Shown here: positions 55,492 to 64,000 of the stretch, in pieces
Layout: the number at the start of each line of letters is the position of its first letter
Numbering within the stretch: position 1 is the stretch's first letter
Assembly: GCA_018824405.1 (NCBI GenBank)
Contig: JAHJGO010000017.1
Span: 1 to 64,000 of the forward strand
Length of the DNA stretch: 64,000 bases
DNA from: Gammaproteobacteria bacterium
Lineage (GTDB): Bacteria; Pseudomonadota; Gammaproteobacteria; Burkholderiales; Sulfuricellaceae
Direction of reading: 5' to 3'
Translations under genes and position numbers: made by a program
Notes under the pieces: generated by a model
Seen by the model: only the letters and a program-made list of their open reading frames with translations
Database searches by the model: none
What the model was told of the DNA's origin: nothing

Positions 55492-57078
55492 ATGCCTGAG
55501 CTGATCAGGGCACTGCTCGAACCAGCCCGTTACGATCACCCGGTCAGCACTGTCGAACTGATCGAGACCCATATCTCCTGGGTTCTGCTCACCGGAAGCT
55601 ATGCCTACAAGATCAAGAAACCCGTCAATTTCGGCTTTCTCGATTTCAGCACGCTGGAGAAGCGCCGCTTCTATTGCGCGGAGGAACTGCGCCTCAACCG
55701 CCGCTTCGCCCCCAAGCTCTACCTGGAGGTCACCCCCATAGGTGGCACGCCACAGCATCCCGTCCTCAACGGAGATAGTGCGCCCATTGAATATGCCGTC
55801 AAAATGCGCCAGTTTCCGCAAGAAGTTTTGCTCGACCGCATGCTGGAAAATGGGCTGCTCAGCCCTGCCGAAGTGGATGAAATTGCACTTCAAGTGGCGC
55901 GCTTTCACGCCATGATTGCCACCAACCCTGCGCCGGTCGAGTTCGGTACGCCCGCCGCCGTCCAGCATCCGGTTCTGGAAAATTTTGCCCAAATAGTCGA
56001 ACGGGTGAATGGACGCCCGGAAGGGAAAATGCTGGCCGCACTGGAAGCATGGAGCAAGACAGAATTCACGCGGCTGCGCGAAAGCCTGGCCGCCCGCAAG
56101 GAGAATAATTACATTCGCGAATGCCATGGCGACCTGCATCTCGGCAACATGGCCTGGATCGATGGCGCGGTAACCCTGTTTGACTGCATCGAATTCAATC
56201 CCGCTCTGCGCTGGATCGATGTCATGAGCGATGCCGCCTTTGTGATCATGGATCTGCACGACCGGGGACGGTCCGATCTGGCGCAACGTTTTCTCAATAC
56301 CTATCTGGTGCATAGCGGCGACTTCAGCGGCCTCTGCGTACTAAACTATTATCTGGTCTATCGCGCCATGGTGCGCGCCAAAGTGGCCTGCATCCGCGGT
56401 TGCCAGCAGGGACTGGACGAGCGGCAGCAACAACTTGCATGGGAGCAGGCGAGGAGCTACCTGGCCCTGGCTAGCCGCTTCACCCAAGTTTCCCGCCCCT
56501 GGCTGATGATTACCCACGGCTATTCCGGATCGGGAAAAACCACGGCAACCCAGACTCTGCTGGAGCACAGCAGCGCCATCCGTGTGCGCTCCGACGTGGA
56601 ACGCAAGCGCCTGTTCGGACTGGCGCCGCAAGAGCACAGTCAGTCCGGATTAAAAACCGGAATTTATAGCCCCGAGGCCCACCGCCAGACTTATCAGCAT
56701 CTCGAACAGGTGGCGCGGGAAACACTTCAGGCGGGCTACCCGGCAATCGTCGATGCAGCTTTTCTGAAACTGGCCGAGCGCAAGGTATTCCAGGCCCTGG
56801 CAAAAGCCCTGCAGATACCCTTCGTCATCCTCCACCTGCAGGCCGATGAAACCACATTACGCCAGCGCATCACCGGCCGGCAGGAGTCCGGAAAGGATGC
56901 CTCCGAAGCCAACCTGCAAGTGCTGGAGCTACAATTGAATAACAGCGAAGGACTGACAACCGAAGAAACTGCCTCGACCTTTGTGCTGAATACGGAGCAT
57001 CCTGAGGCGGCACGTGCTGCACTGCAAAAGCTGGCCCGGCAGCTCATGGACAATCCCGACAAAATCTGTCAAGATTAA
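55492..57078 (+). CDS. Bifunctional aminoglycoside-phosphotransferase-like and AAA-type kinase protein
   Basis: The first ~330 residues have an APH/Fructosamine-kinase-like fold, with the catalytic HGDLHLGNMAW and the metal aspartate in LFDCIEFN. The last ~190 residues form a P-loop small-molecule kinase (THGYSGSGKTTATQTLL), gluconate-kinase-like. The fusion is known as a conserved but uncharacterised family in Proteobacteria. Substrate unknown; 528 residues. It starts 11 bases after the HD-GYP stop and 38 bases before the cNMP-binding gene. Confidence 0.85.
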   Translation: MPELIRALLEPARYDHPVSTVELIETHISWVLLTGSYAYKIKKPVNFGFLDFSTLEKRRFYCAEELRLNRRFAPKLYLEVTPIGGTPQHPVLNGDSAPIEYAVKMRQFPQEVLLDRMLENGLLSPAEVDEIALQVARFHAMIATNPAPVEFGTPAAVQHPVLENFAQIVERVNGRPEGKMLAALEAWSKTEFTRLRESLAARKENNYIRECHGDLHLGNMAWIDGAVTLFDCIEFNPALRWIDVMSDAAFVIMDLHDRGRSDLAQRFLNTYLVHSGDFSGLCVLNYYLVYRAMVRAKVACIRGCQQGLDERQQQLAWEQARSYLALASRFTQVSRPWLMITHGYSGSGKTTATQTLLEHSSAIRVRSDVERKRLFGLAPQEHSQSGLKTGIYSPEAHRQTYQHLEQVARETLQAGYPAIVDAAFLKLAERKVFQALAKALQIPFVILHLQADETTLRQRITGRQESGKDASEANLQVLELQLNNSEGLTTEETASTFVLNTEHPEAARAALQKLARQLMDNPDKICQD

Positions 57079-57115
57079 GGTTTTTACTCAGCCTAATTTG
57101 AATCAGGACACCATT

Positions 57116-57796
57116 ATGACCGCTGAACAATTCTCCCCCGAACAACGCATCCTGCGCGTCATGCGCAAGGTTCTGGCCAGTGTCGTCAAGGACGTCACCC
57201 CGCAGGAAGGCATGAACAACCCACTTACCGACCGCACCATCGAAGATATCCGCGATATTTTCGGCATGATTTCCACGCGTGAGAAAGAACTGCTCGAAGC
57301 TTTCGGCCAGGCCATGGGCGACCGCCCCTTCTACCCTGGCGAACAGCCTTCCGCCAAGGTCATTCCGATCAGCGTGGGAAGTCTGAAAGACTCACGCAAG
57401 AAAATCGAATCCAGCAACCCGCTTTCCGAAACGCCTTTGTTCAAGGGCGTCGATCTCGACGCACTGGATGAGTTGCTGGATGCCTGCCCGGTGTATGAAT
57501 TGAAGGCAGGCGAAGTCCTGCTGGGCGCCGGCGAAAAGAACAACGAGACCTACCTGGTACTGAACGGCCGGTTACAAGCCGACCTGGGAACGGCCGACGC
57601 ACCCCGCGTCATGGCTTTCGAACCCAAGCAGGCCATCGGCGAAATCTCGGTTCTGGGTGAGAGCACCATGTCTGCCCCGGTCGTGGCCACGGAAGAATCG
57701 GTAGTGCTGGCGATCCATCCCGACACCATGTGGGCGATGATGGAAATCGACGCCGTACTGGCGCACAATATCCTGAGTCTGCTCGCGCACCGCTAA
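57116..57796 (+). CDS. Cyclic-nucleotide-binding domain protein
   Basis: The C-terminal ~120 residues form a cNMP-binding beta-roll (ETPLFKGVDLDALDELLDACPVYELKAGEVLLGAGEKNNETYLVLNGRL shortened here; phosphate-cassette-like IGEISVLGESTMSAPVVA). The arginine usual in cAMP cassettes is replaced, so ligand identity is uncertain. The N-terminal ~110 residues are helical and hold no DNA-binding motif I can see, so it is not a CRP-type regulator. 226 residues. As the last gene of the block it is the likely reader of the cAMP made and degraded upstream. Confidence 0.85.
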   Translation: MTAEQFSPEQRILRVMRKVLASVVKDVTPQEGMNNPLTDRTIEDIRDIFGMISTREKELLEAFGQAMGDRPFYPGEQPSAKVIPISVGSLKDSRKKIESSNPLSETPLFKGVDLDALDELLDACPVYELKAGEVLLGAGEKNNETYLVLNGRLQADLGTADAPRVMAFEPKQAIGEISVLGESTMSAPVVATEESVVLAIHPDTMWAMMEIDAVLAHNILSLLAHR

Positions 57797-57821
57797 TTGA
57801 GCGAGGGGGGTGAGAGAATCT

Positions 57822-59141
57822 TTACTCCTGCACCCGCTCTCCCCACAAGTCGTGCTCATCGGCATCATGGATTGAAACCTGGATGAAGTCGCCCGGTTTC
57901 AATCCTTCGCTCCCTTCCACATAGACCAGGCCGTCGATCTCCGGCGCGTCCGCCATGCTGCGGGCGACCACGCCTTCGTCATCCACTTCGTCGATCAGCA
58001 CGGTCAGCGTCTTGCCGATCTTGCTGGCGAGTCGCTCGGCGCTGATTTGTGCCTGTAATTCCATGAGGCGCGCCTGGCGCTCCAGTTTGACTTCCTCCGG
58101 CACCGGATTCGGCAAGGCATTGGCCGTCGCACCTTCCACCGGGGAATAGGCGAAACAGCCGACGCGGTCGAGCCGCGCTTCGCCGATGAAATCCAGCAAT
58201 TGCTGAAAATCGTCCTCGGTCTCGCCCGGGAAGCCGGTGATGAAGGTGCTGCGCAGCGTGAGGTCGGGGCAGATTTCGCGCCACTTCTTGATGCGCGCAA
58301 GATTGCTGTCCTGGTTGCCGGGGCGCTTCATGGCTTTGAGTACACTCGGGCTGGCGTGCTGCAGCGGGATATCGAGATAAGGCAGGATCTTGCCTTCGGC
58401 CATGAGGGGAATCACCTCGTCCACGTGCGGATAGGGATAGACATAATGTAGACGCACCCAGGCGCCCAGATCGCCGAGTGCGCCGGCCAGTTCGGTCATG
58501 CGCGCCTTGAGCAATTTACTTTTCCAGAATTCGGCGCGGTATTTGAGGTCCAGCCCGTAGGCGCTGGTGTCCTGCGAAATCACCAGCAGTTCCTTGACCC
58601 CTGCCTTGACCAGGTTTTCCGCCTCGCGCATCACTTCGCTCACCGGACGGCTCACCAGATCGCCGCGGAAGGACGGAATAATGCAGAAAGTGCAGCGATG
58701 GTTGCACCCTTCCGAAATTTTCAGGTAGGCGTAATGTTTGGGCGTGAGCTTGATGCCCTGCTCCGGGATCAGGCTGGTGAAAGGATCGTGCGGCTGCGGC
58801 AGGTGCTCATGCACCGCGCTCATCACTTCCTGCAAGGCATGCGGGCCGGTCACCGCCAGCACGCGCGGGTGCTTCTCCATGATCACTTCGGGCCGCGCAC
58901 CGAGGCAGCCGGTGACGATCACCTTGCCGTTCTCCGCCAGCGCCTCGCCGATGGCATCGAGCGACTCCTCCACCGCTGCATCGATAAAGCCGCAGGTATT
59001 GATCACCACCAGGTCGGCGGACTCGTAGCTGGGCGAGATTTCGTAACCTTCGGCACGCAGCTGGGTGAGAATTTGCTCTGAATCCACCAGCGCCTTGGGG
59101 CAGCCGAGGGAAACGAAACCGATTTGGGGAGATTTGGACAT
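57822..59141 (-). CDS. rimO: Ribosomal protein S12 methylthiotransferase RimO
   Basis: RimO is a radical-SAM enzyme that adds a methylthio group to Asp of S12. The order is UPF0004 domain ([18 protein letters not shown]), radical-SAM motif C-x3-C-x2-C in [17 protein letters not shown], and TRAM domain ([18 protein letters not shown]). 439 residues, normal length. It converges with the cNMP-binding gene with a 25-bp gap. Confidence 0.96.
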   Translation of the reverse strand: MSKSPQIGFVSLGCPKALVDSEQILTQLRAEGYEISPSYESADLVVINTCGFIDAAVEESLDAIGEALAENGKVIVTGCLGARPEVIMEKHPRVLAVTGPHALQEVMSAVHEHLPQPHDPFTSLIPEQGIKLTPKHYAYLKISEGCNHRCTFCIIPSFRGDLVSRPVSEVMREAENLVKAGVKELLVISQDTSAYGLDLKYRAEFWKSKLLKARMTELAGALGDLGAWVRLHYVYPYPHVDEVIPLMAEGKILPYLDIPLQHASPSVLKAMKRPGNQDSNLARIKKWREICPDLTLRSTFITGFPGETEDDFQQLLDFIGEARLDRVGCFAYSPVEGATANALPNPVPEEVKLERQARLMELQAQISAERLASKIGKTLTVLIDEVDDEGVVARSMADAPEIDGLVYVEGSEGLKPGDFIQVSIHDADEHDLWGERVQE

Positions 59142-59158
59142 AAATTACCGTAACAAAT

Positions 59159-59617
59159 TTAAGGAGTGTGGTTCAAGTCCACTCGGCTTGCGACAAGCAG
59201 CTTTGCCCAATCATCTGGCGGATTGCCGTGTTCCAGCATTCTCTGGAATACCGCATAGGGATCTGATTTGCTGCCGGTCGACCGCAGAGTGTGCTCGTCG
59301 TTGACCCAGGCAAAAACAATCACCCTCGACTTCGAGTCGTAACGAAAAAAAAGCCGGAAGCGCCGCCCGATCTTGGCCCGGCGCCAGTGGCGATAGGCCG
59401 CCCCCATGGTATTGCCCAGCCGATATTCTTCTCTTGCAGGATCACTCGGTACTGCCTCGAAAATTAACTGACTCAGCGCTCGATACAGCTTGACGTTGGC
59501 GTTGGCCTCAAAGCCGCAAGGATCGGCCGCTTCTGCCCGGTCCGAGGCAGCCTTCAGCTTCTGCAACTGCTCGATCAAACAATCGTGAAAGAGCAGCGAC
59601 CAACCATGACGCAGCAT
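59159..59617 (-). CDS. yhaV: Toxin YhaV
   Basis: YhaV is a ribosome-associated RNase toxin. The 152-residue protein has the family segments GWSLLFHDCLIEQLQKL, RAKIGRRFRLFFRYDS and VFAWVNDEHTLRSTGSKSDPYAVF. It starts one base into the antitoxin stop (TAATG), so production is tied to the antitoxin. No frameshift is seen, so the pair is probably functional. Confidence 0.92.
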   Translation of the reverse strand: MLRHGWSLLFHDCLIEQLQKLKAASDRAEAADPCGFEANANVKLYRALSQLIFEAVPSDPAREEYRLGNTMGAAYRHWRRAKIGRRFRLFFRYDSKSRVIVFAWVNDEHTLRSTGSKSDPYAVFQRMLEHGNPPDDWAKLLVASRVDLNHTP

Positions 59618-59937
59618 TACAGGGCGACTTCGCCGTCGATATCCTCATCAAGAGCAACGATATGATGAAGATTAGCCAGCATGGCCTGCGCCAGATCGTC
59701 TGGCAAAGCGCAAAGATGCTTGCCTGATTTGATATCATTTTCCAGCAAGGACAGGAAAGAGCCAATAGCAGGATCTTCATGCTCTTTACTGTCAGCCCGG
59801 CTTACAACGACTTCGGAACCACGCAAATCGAAGGCCACCTTCCCGCCGACATCGATACCCAAAGCCTGACGAATCGGCTTGGGCAAGGTGATCTGGCCTT
59901 TTGAAGTGACGGTCGCAATTTCGTGGATGTGGGGCAT
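59617..59937 (-). CDS. prlF: Antitoxin PrlF (SohA)
   Basis: PrlF neutralises YhaV and represses their shared promoter through a swapped-hairpin AbrB-type N-terminus (ATVTSKGQITLPKPIRQALG). The 106 residues end in an acidic tail (DEDIDGEVAL). I start at MPHIHEIA (59937); an ATG at 59967 is in frame but overlaps the operator. The order antitoxin first, toxin second is standard. Confidence 0.9.
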   Translation of the reverse strand: MPHIHEIATVTSKGQITLPKPIRQALGIDVGGKVAFDLRGSEVVVSRADSKEHEDPAIGSFLSLLENDIKSGKHLCALPDDLAQAMLANLHHIVALDEDIDGEVAL

Positions 59938-59964
59938 GGAATATTCCTTCTGACAACACAAGCT

Positions 59965-59990
59965 CATGGTAAGAATATTTCCTTACCATG
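59965..59990. promoter_or_regulatory. Inverted repeat upstream of prlF, probable autoregulatory operator
   Basis: CATGGTAAG (59965-59973) and CTTACCATG (59982-59990) are perfect 9-bp arms separated by 8 AT-rich bases. The right arm and spacer lie just upstream of prlF where the promoter should be. PrlF-YhaV complexes are known to bind such sites in their own promoter. The region 59991-60110 holds nothing else I recognise. Confidence 0.7.
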
Positions 59991-60110
59991 TCAAGATGGT
60001 GACTCCTGATGATTTCAGCTGTTGCTTTGATCGAATGAAAGCATGCAAAGAAAGTCTCCGCCGCATAACCCGCAACAAGCAATGCCGCAATGACGGGACC
60101 ATGTACTTCC

Positions 60111-62156
60111 CTAATCCTCCTCTTCCTGCGCCTTGAACTGCGACATCAAGGATTGCTGCACCGCTGACGGCACCGCTGCATAACGGCTGAATTCCAGCGA
60201 AAAGGAACCCTGCCCGCTGGTCAGCGAGCGCAGTCGCGACTGGTAGTCGGTGAGCTCGGCCAGCGGGACTTCGCCGGAAATGGCAACACCGCTGCCGCGT
60301 GGCAGCGTGCCGGTAACATGGCCGCGTTTGCCGGCAATATCGGCAGCAAGATCGCCTATGGCCGACTCCGGACCCAGTATCTCGATATTGACAATCGGCT
60401 CCAGCAAAATGGGGCTGGCCGCCTTGACCGCAGCGATGACCGCTTTGCGCCCGGCTACGACGAAAGCCACTTCCTTGGAATCCACCGGATGGTGCTTGCC
60501 GTCGTAAACCACGACGCGGATGTCCTGTACCGGATAGCCGGCGACCACACCTGCCTCCAGCGCCTGCCTGACGCCCTTCTCCACTGCCGGCATGAATACG
60601 CCGGGAATGGTGCCGCCTTTGACTGCATCCAGAAACTCATAGCCTGCTCCGCGCGGTAGCACCTCGATGCGCAGGAACACTTCGCCGAACTGTCCTGCCC
60701 CGCCGCTCTGCTTCTTGTGGCGGTAGTGGCCTTCGGCATTGCTGGAGATGGTTTCACGGTAGGGAATGCGCGGCGGCCGGGTATCCACTTCCAGCTTGTA
60801 GACTTGCGCCATCTTGTCCAGCTTGGCCCGCAGGTGCAATTCGCCCAGCCCGCGAATCACGGTTTCATTGGTGGATGGATGGCGTTCCACCATAAAGGTG
60901 GGGTCTTCCATTGCCAGCTTGTTCAGGATCTCGAAGAGACGCTGTTCATCGCCCTTGCGCCGGGTCTCGACCGCCAGACCGTGCATCGGCCTGAGAAAAT
61001 CAAGGGGCCGCAGGTGAATGTGGTCTTCGTCGTGCGAATCGTGCAGCACCGCGTCGAATTCGATTTCGTCCACCTTTGCCACGGCACCGATGTCGCCTGG
61101 CTGCAACGCATCGGTCTCGACATATTCCTTGCCCTGCAGCAGGTAGAGATGACCGGCCTTGAAGGGACGCTTGCCATTGCCGATGAAGAGTTGCGCATCG
61201 CGTTTGAGCGTTCCCTGATGGACTCTGAACACGCCCATCTTGCCCACATAGGGGTCGATGATGACCTTGAACACGTGGGCCAGGACATGTTTGTCGGCAT
61301 CCGGCTCGGCATGGAATTCCAGGGCATCAGCGCCTTCCCCTTTGAGGAATGGAGGCGCATTGCCTTCAGCCGGGTTGGGCGCGAGTTTGGCAATGACATC
61401 CAGCAACTCGCCCACGCCTGTGCCGTTTTTCGCCGCAGTGAAACACACCGGCACCAGATGGCCTTCGCGCAAGGCCTTTTCGAAAGGAGCGTGCAGTTGC
61501 TCCGGTTTCAATTCCTCGCCCTGCTCCAGATAAATGGCCATCAATTCCTCGTCTACCTCCACCACCTGGTCGATCAAGGCAGTGTGCGCTTCCTTGATTG
61601 AGGAAAAATCGGCGTCGCCGTCAGGGTTGAAGAAACAGTCCACCACCTCGTGCCGTCCATGCGCAGGGAGATTGATCGGCAGGCACTCCTTGCCGAAGGT
61701 CTCCTGAATGTCGGCCAGCAAACCCGGCAGATCGAGGTTGTCGGCATCGATCTTGTTGATCACGATCATGCGGCACAGCCCGCGCGCCGCTGCCGCTTTC
61801 ATCATGCGTCGCGTGGCCAGCTCGATCCCCGCCTGGGCATTGATCACCACCACGGCGGTATCCGCTGCTGCCAAAGCGCTGATGGCCTGGCCGGAATAAT
61901 CCGGATAGCCCGGGGTATCGATGAGGTAAATATGCTGCCCCTGATAGGAGAAATTCGCCACGGTGGAGTTGAGAGAGTGGCCGCAGTCTTTTTCAAGCGC
62001 ATCGAAATCACAGACAGTGTTGCCTTTTTCCACGCTGCCCCGGCTGGCAATTGCACCAGCCTGGAAAAGCAGGGATTCGGCCAGCGTCGTCTTGCCGCTG
62101 GCGCCATGGCCGACAAGCGCCAGGGTTCGTATGGAAGCTACATGATCGTTTGGCAT
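60111..62156 (-). CDS. Elongation factor G-like GTPase (paralogue)
   Basis: The five-domain EF-G plan is complete over 681 residues. G1 reads GHGASGKTTLAES rather than the usual AHIDAGKTT. G3 reads DTPGYPDY, so the catalytic histidine of DTPGH is replaced by tyrosine. G4 is NKIDADN. The C-terminal domains IV-V (GGAGQFGEVFLRIEVLPRG; PRGSGVAISGEVPLAELTDYQSRLRSLTSGQGSFSLEF shortened here) are intact. This fits the EF-G-2 group of stand-alone paralogues, not the main fusA, which sits with rpsL/rpsG elsewhere. Confidence 0.92.
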   Translation of the reverse strand: MPNDHVASIRTLALVGHGASGKTTLAESLLFQAGAIASRGSVEKGNTVCDFDALEKDCGHSLNSTVANFSYQGQHIYLIDTPGYPDYSGQAISALAAADTAVVVINAQAGIELATRRMMKAAAARGLCRMIVINKIDADNLDLPGLLADIQETFGKECLPINLPAHGRHEVVDCFFNPDGDADFSSIKEAHTALIDQVVEVDEELMAIYLEQGEELKPEQLHAPFEKALREGHLVPVCFTAAKNGTGVGELLDVIAKLAPNPAEGNAPPFLKGEGADALEFHAEPDADKHVLAHVFKVIIDPYVGKMGVFRVHQGTLKRDAQLFIGNGKRPFKAGHLYLLQGKEYVETDALQPGDIGAVAKVDEIEFDAVLHDSHDEDHIHLRPLDFLRPMHGLAVETRRKGDEQRLFEILNKLAMEDPTFMVERHPSTNETVIRGLGELHLRAKLDKMAQVYKLEVDTRPPRIPYRETISSNAEGHYRHKKQSGGAGQFGEVFLRIEVLPRGAGYEFLDAVKGGTIPGVFMPAVEKGVRQALEAGVVAGYPVQDIRVVVYDGKHHPVDSKEVAFVVAGRKAVIAAVKAASPILLEPIVNIEILGPESAIGDLAADIAGKRGHVTGTLPRGSGVAISGEVPLAELTDYQSRLRSLTSGQGSFSLEFSRYAAVPSAVQQSLMSQFKAQEEED

Positions 62157-62297
62157 TTCAAGTCCTTTCGATTATTGTTTGGTACTGAGAAAGGGAAATC
62201 TGGACCGGGTTGTCTGAATTATATCCCTCCGGCTTCCGCTAGAAAAATTTCTGTGGCACTACCGAGGTGAATCAACAACAGACAGGGAGTATCCATC

Positions 62298-64000
62298 ATG
62301 ACCAATGCGGAAATCATTGCGCGCCACCCTTCGCTGGCTGAATACCAGTCACGTCTCGTATCTGCAGGGGGAGCCGTCAGGCTGGTTCAGCCCGGTCACC
62401 AGGTTTTTCTCGGCAGCGCCTGCGCCACGCCTCGTCTGCTGGCGGCAGCAATGGAAAACCTGGCCAGTCCACCTCCTGATGTCACATTGCTGCACTTCTT
62501 CAATTACGGCGCGATTCCGCATCAGGGCGACAAGGCACGCACCCATTACCGGCACAAGTGCTTTTTTGTTGGCGCCGATGAACGCGCCGCCGTGGCAAGC
62601 CTGCAGGCCGAATACATCCCGGTTTCGCTATCCCGTGTGCCAAGTCTGATCGAAAACAGCAGCATCCCGGTTGATGTCGCGCTGGTTCAGGTATCGCCAC
62701 CGGATGAATTCGGCTATGCCAGCCTCGGCGTTTCCGTTGATATCACGGTATCCATGGTGGAACACGCCTCCCATGTCATCGCCGAGATCAACCCCAATAT
62801 GCCACGCACCCTGGGCGACAGCCTGATTCATGTCAGCCGCTTCGATGCCATGGTGTGGAACGATACGCCGGTGATCGAACTCCCGGTCACGCCAAGCGAC
62901 GAAGTTGTCGAACAGATTGCGCGCAATATCGCCAGCATTATCGAGGATCGCTCCACGCTGCAGATCGGCCTCGGGCACTTGCCGCAGGAATCGCTCAAAT
63001 ATTTAATGAACCGCCGCGATCTTGGCATTCACTCTGACCTCATCACGGATGCCATCATCCCGCTGGTGGAAAAAGGCGTGGTCAATGGCCTGAAAAAAAG
63101 CCACTACAAGGGAATGATCGTTGCCAGCTACTGCATGGGAACACGCAAGCTGTATGACCTGATCGACCGCAACCCGTTTTTCTCCCTTCAGACCATCGAA
63201 CGGGTGAGCGATATCCATGCGATTTCGCAGCAGAACAAGATGGTTTCGGTAAGCCAGGCCTGCTCGGTGGACCTGACCGGGCAGATTTGCAGCGACCAGT
63301 TCGAGGGCCAGTTTTGCGGCGGAGTTTCGACCCAGCCCGAGTTTATCCGTGGCGCAGCCCAGTCGCCGGGCGGCAAGCCCATCGTCTGCCTGCAATCCAC
63401 CGCCGATGGAGGAAAAACTTCACGTATCCGCCCTCTCCTGCTGGGCGGCGAAGGCGTCACCATCGCACGTTCGGATGTGCATTATGTGATCACCGAGTAC
63501 GGCATCGCCTACCTGTTCGGTAAATCCATACGCGAACGAGCGCTGGCGCTAGTCCAGATCGCCCACCCAGACTTTCGGCCATGGCTGCTGGATGAAGCCA
63601 AGAAACTCGGCTATGTGAGGCCGGAGCAGTTGCTGAAAAGCGGGGACGAATATCCCGCGAAAGAAGAGCGGCGTCTGACCCTGAGAAACCAGAAGGCCGT
63701 GCTCATCCGCCCCACCCGGAAAAGCGATGCATCAGCGCTGCAACAGTTTTTCCAGCGCATGATCAAGGAGGATCGCTACACGCGCATGTTCTGGCGCCTG
63801 AATCAGCTTTCCGACAGCGAAGTGCAGCGCCTGTGCAATGCGGACCAGGATAGCGATGTCGCATTCCTGGTTGTTTCAGGTACGGGGAAAGATGAGACGC
63901 TGATCGGCAGCGCCTGCTATTTCGTCAACGCCTCGACCAACATGGCCGAAGTCGCCTACATGGTCTCGCCCGAATGGCAGACCGTGGGGATCGGCAAGGC
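62298..64000 (+). CDS. Acetyl-CoA hydrolase/transferase fused to GNAT domain (3' end cut by window)
   Basis: The frame opens at ATG 62298 and stays open to the window edge (567 codons seen). Residues 1-440 form a CoA-transferase of the acetyl-CoA hydrolase type: VFLGSACATPRLLAA, LGLGHLPQESLKY-like glycine strand, and the active-site glutamate in YVITEYGIAYLFGKS. From about residue 470 (AVLIRPTRKSDASALQQF) a GNAT acetyltransferase fold begins, with AEVAYMVSPEWQTVGIG nearing the acetyl-CoA loop. Such fusions are known and may couple acetyl-CoA use to protein acetylation. It is divergent from the EF-G gene. Confidence 0.9.
   Translation, partial: MTNAEIIARHPSLAEYQSRLVSAGGAVRLVQPGHQVFLGSACATPRLLAAAMENLASPPPDVTLLHFFNYGAIPHQGDKARTHYRHKCFFVGADERAAVASLQAEYIPVSLSRVPSLIENSSIPVDVALVQVSPPDEFGYASLGVSVDITVSMVEHASHVIAEINPNMPRTLGDSLIHVSRFDAMVWNDTPVIELPVTPSDEVVEQIARNIASIIEDRSTLQIGLGHLPQESLKYLMNRRDLGIHSDLITDAIIPLVEKGVVNGLKKSHYKGMIVASYCMGTRKLYDLIDRNPFFSLQTIERVSDIHAISQQNKMVSVSQACSVDLTGQICSDQFEGQFCGGVSTQPEFIRGAAQSPGGKPIVCLQSTADGGKTSRIRPLLLGGEGVTIARSDVHYVITEYGIAYLFGKSIRERALALVQIAHPDFRPWLLDEAKKLGYVRPEQLLKSGDEYPAKEERRLTLRNQKAVLIRPTRKSDASALQQFFQRMIKEDRYTRMFWRLNQLSDSEVQRLCNADQDSDVAFLVVSGTGKDETLIGSACYFVNASTNMAEVAYMVSPEWQTVGIGK

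Noticed and set aside
1-64000. CRISPR arrays or rRNA operons
   Set aside because: No regularly spaced identical repeats with unique spacers and no rRNA-like sequence was noticed.

Overview
The window reads as a chromosomal segment of a Betaproteobacterium, most likely in or near the Nitrosomonadales (Sulfuricella/Gallionella-like). This rests on gene order and protein character: tig-clpP-clpX-lon-hupB, rpsF-priB-rpsR-rplI-dnaB-alr-radA, ilvE next to a small zinc-finger protein, an rsxABCDGE-nth block, and a polar-type fliC-flaG-fliD-fliS-fliT cluster. No sequence search was run, so the lineage is an inference. Genes are dense, spacing is short, and many stops and starts overlap.

Layout. 1-5250 is the end of a genomic island. 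It holds the tail of an IS256-family transposase, a perfect 34-bp palindrome, a complete IS21-family element (istA/istB) that has cut a small DNA-binding-like gene, about 300 bp packed with strong hairpins, and a tyrosine recombinase whose 5' end faces the 3' end of tRNA-Asp. The island runs out of the left edge of the window. 5253-11651 is core: tRNA-Asp, tRNA-Val, HU and the protein-quality-control genes lon, clpX, clpP and tig, all on the minus strand, with a heat-shock-type promoter before lon. 11819-17209 is the plus-strand ribosomal/replication block.

17212-22879 is a Ser/Thr phosphorylation locus. Two PP2C phosphatase + FHA cassettes flank a monohaem cytochrome c lipoprotein, a TssQ-like lipoprotein and a PEGA-tailed Ser/Thr kinase. 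It looks like the regulatory half of a type VI secretion locus, but no secretion genes are present here. 22876-28058 carries an SDR with an altered active site, an ammonium transporter with a candidate sigma54/NtrC control region, an alpha/beta hydrolase-like DUF3530 protein, pyrD and ald. 28107-36530 carries rmuC, the flagellar filament cluster with two recognisable sigma28 promoters, and an overlapping DUF3025/DUF1841/FIST trio. 36754-42603 is nth plus the Rnf/Rsx electron-transport complex. 42765-47315 contains dksA, a CbbY-like phosphatase, a Bcp peroxiredoxin, a polysaccharide-deacetylase-like protein, a zinc-finger protein and ilvE.

47447-57796 is the most unusual part: eight tightly packed plus-strand genes that combine synthesis of cAMP (CHASE2 adenylate cyclase), its hydrolysis (metallo-beta-lactamase-fold phosphodiesterase) and probably its sensing (cyclic-nucleotide-binding protein) with an orphan GAF-linked GspE/PilB-type ATPase, a GAF-HD-GYP protein with a large insertion inside its catalytic domain, a periplasmic M48 protease, an SH3 protein and a two-domain kinase. 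It looks like one signalling unit joining cAMP and c-di-GMP to a secretion or pilus-type motor, and it is the best candidate for an undescribed system. The right end has rimO, a PrlF-YhaV toxin-antitoxin pair with a visible operator, an EF-G paralogue with an altered GTPase centre, and an acetyl-CoA hydrolase/transferase fused to a GNAT domain that is cut by the window edge.
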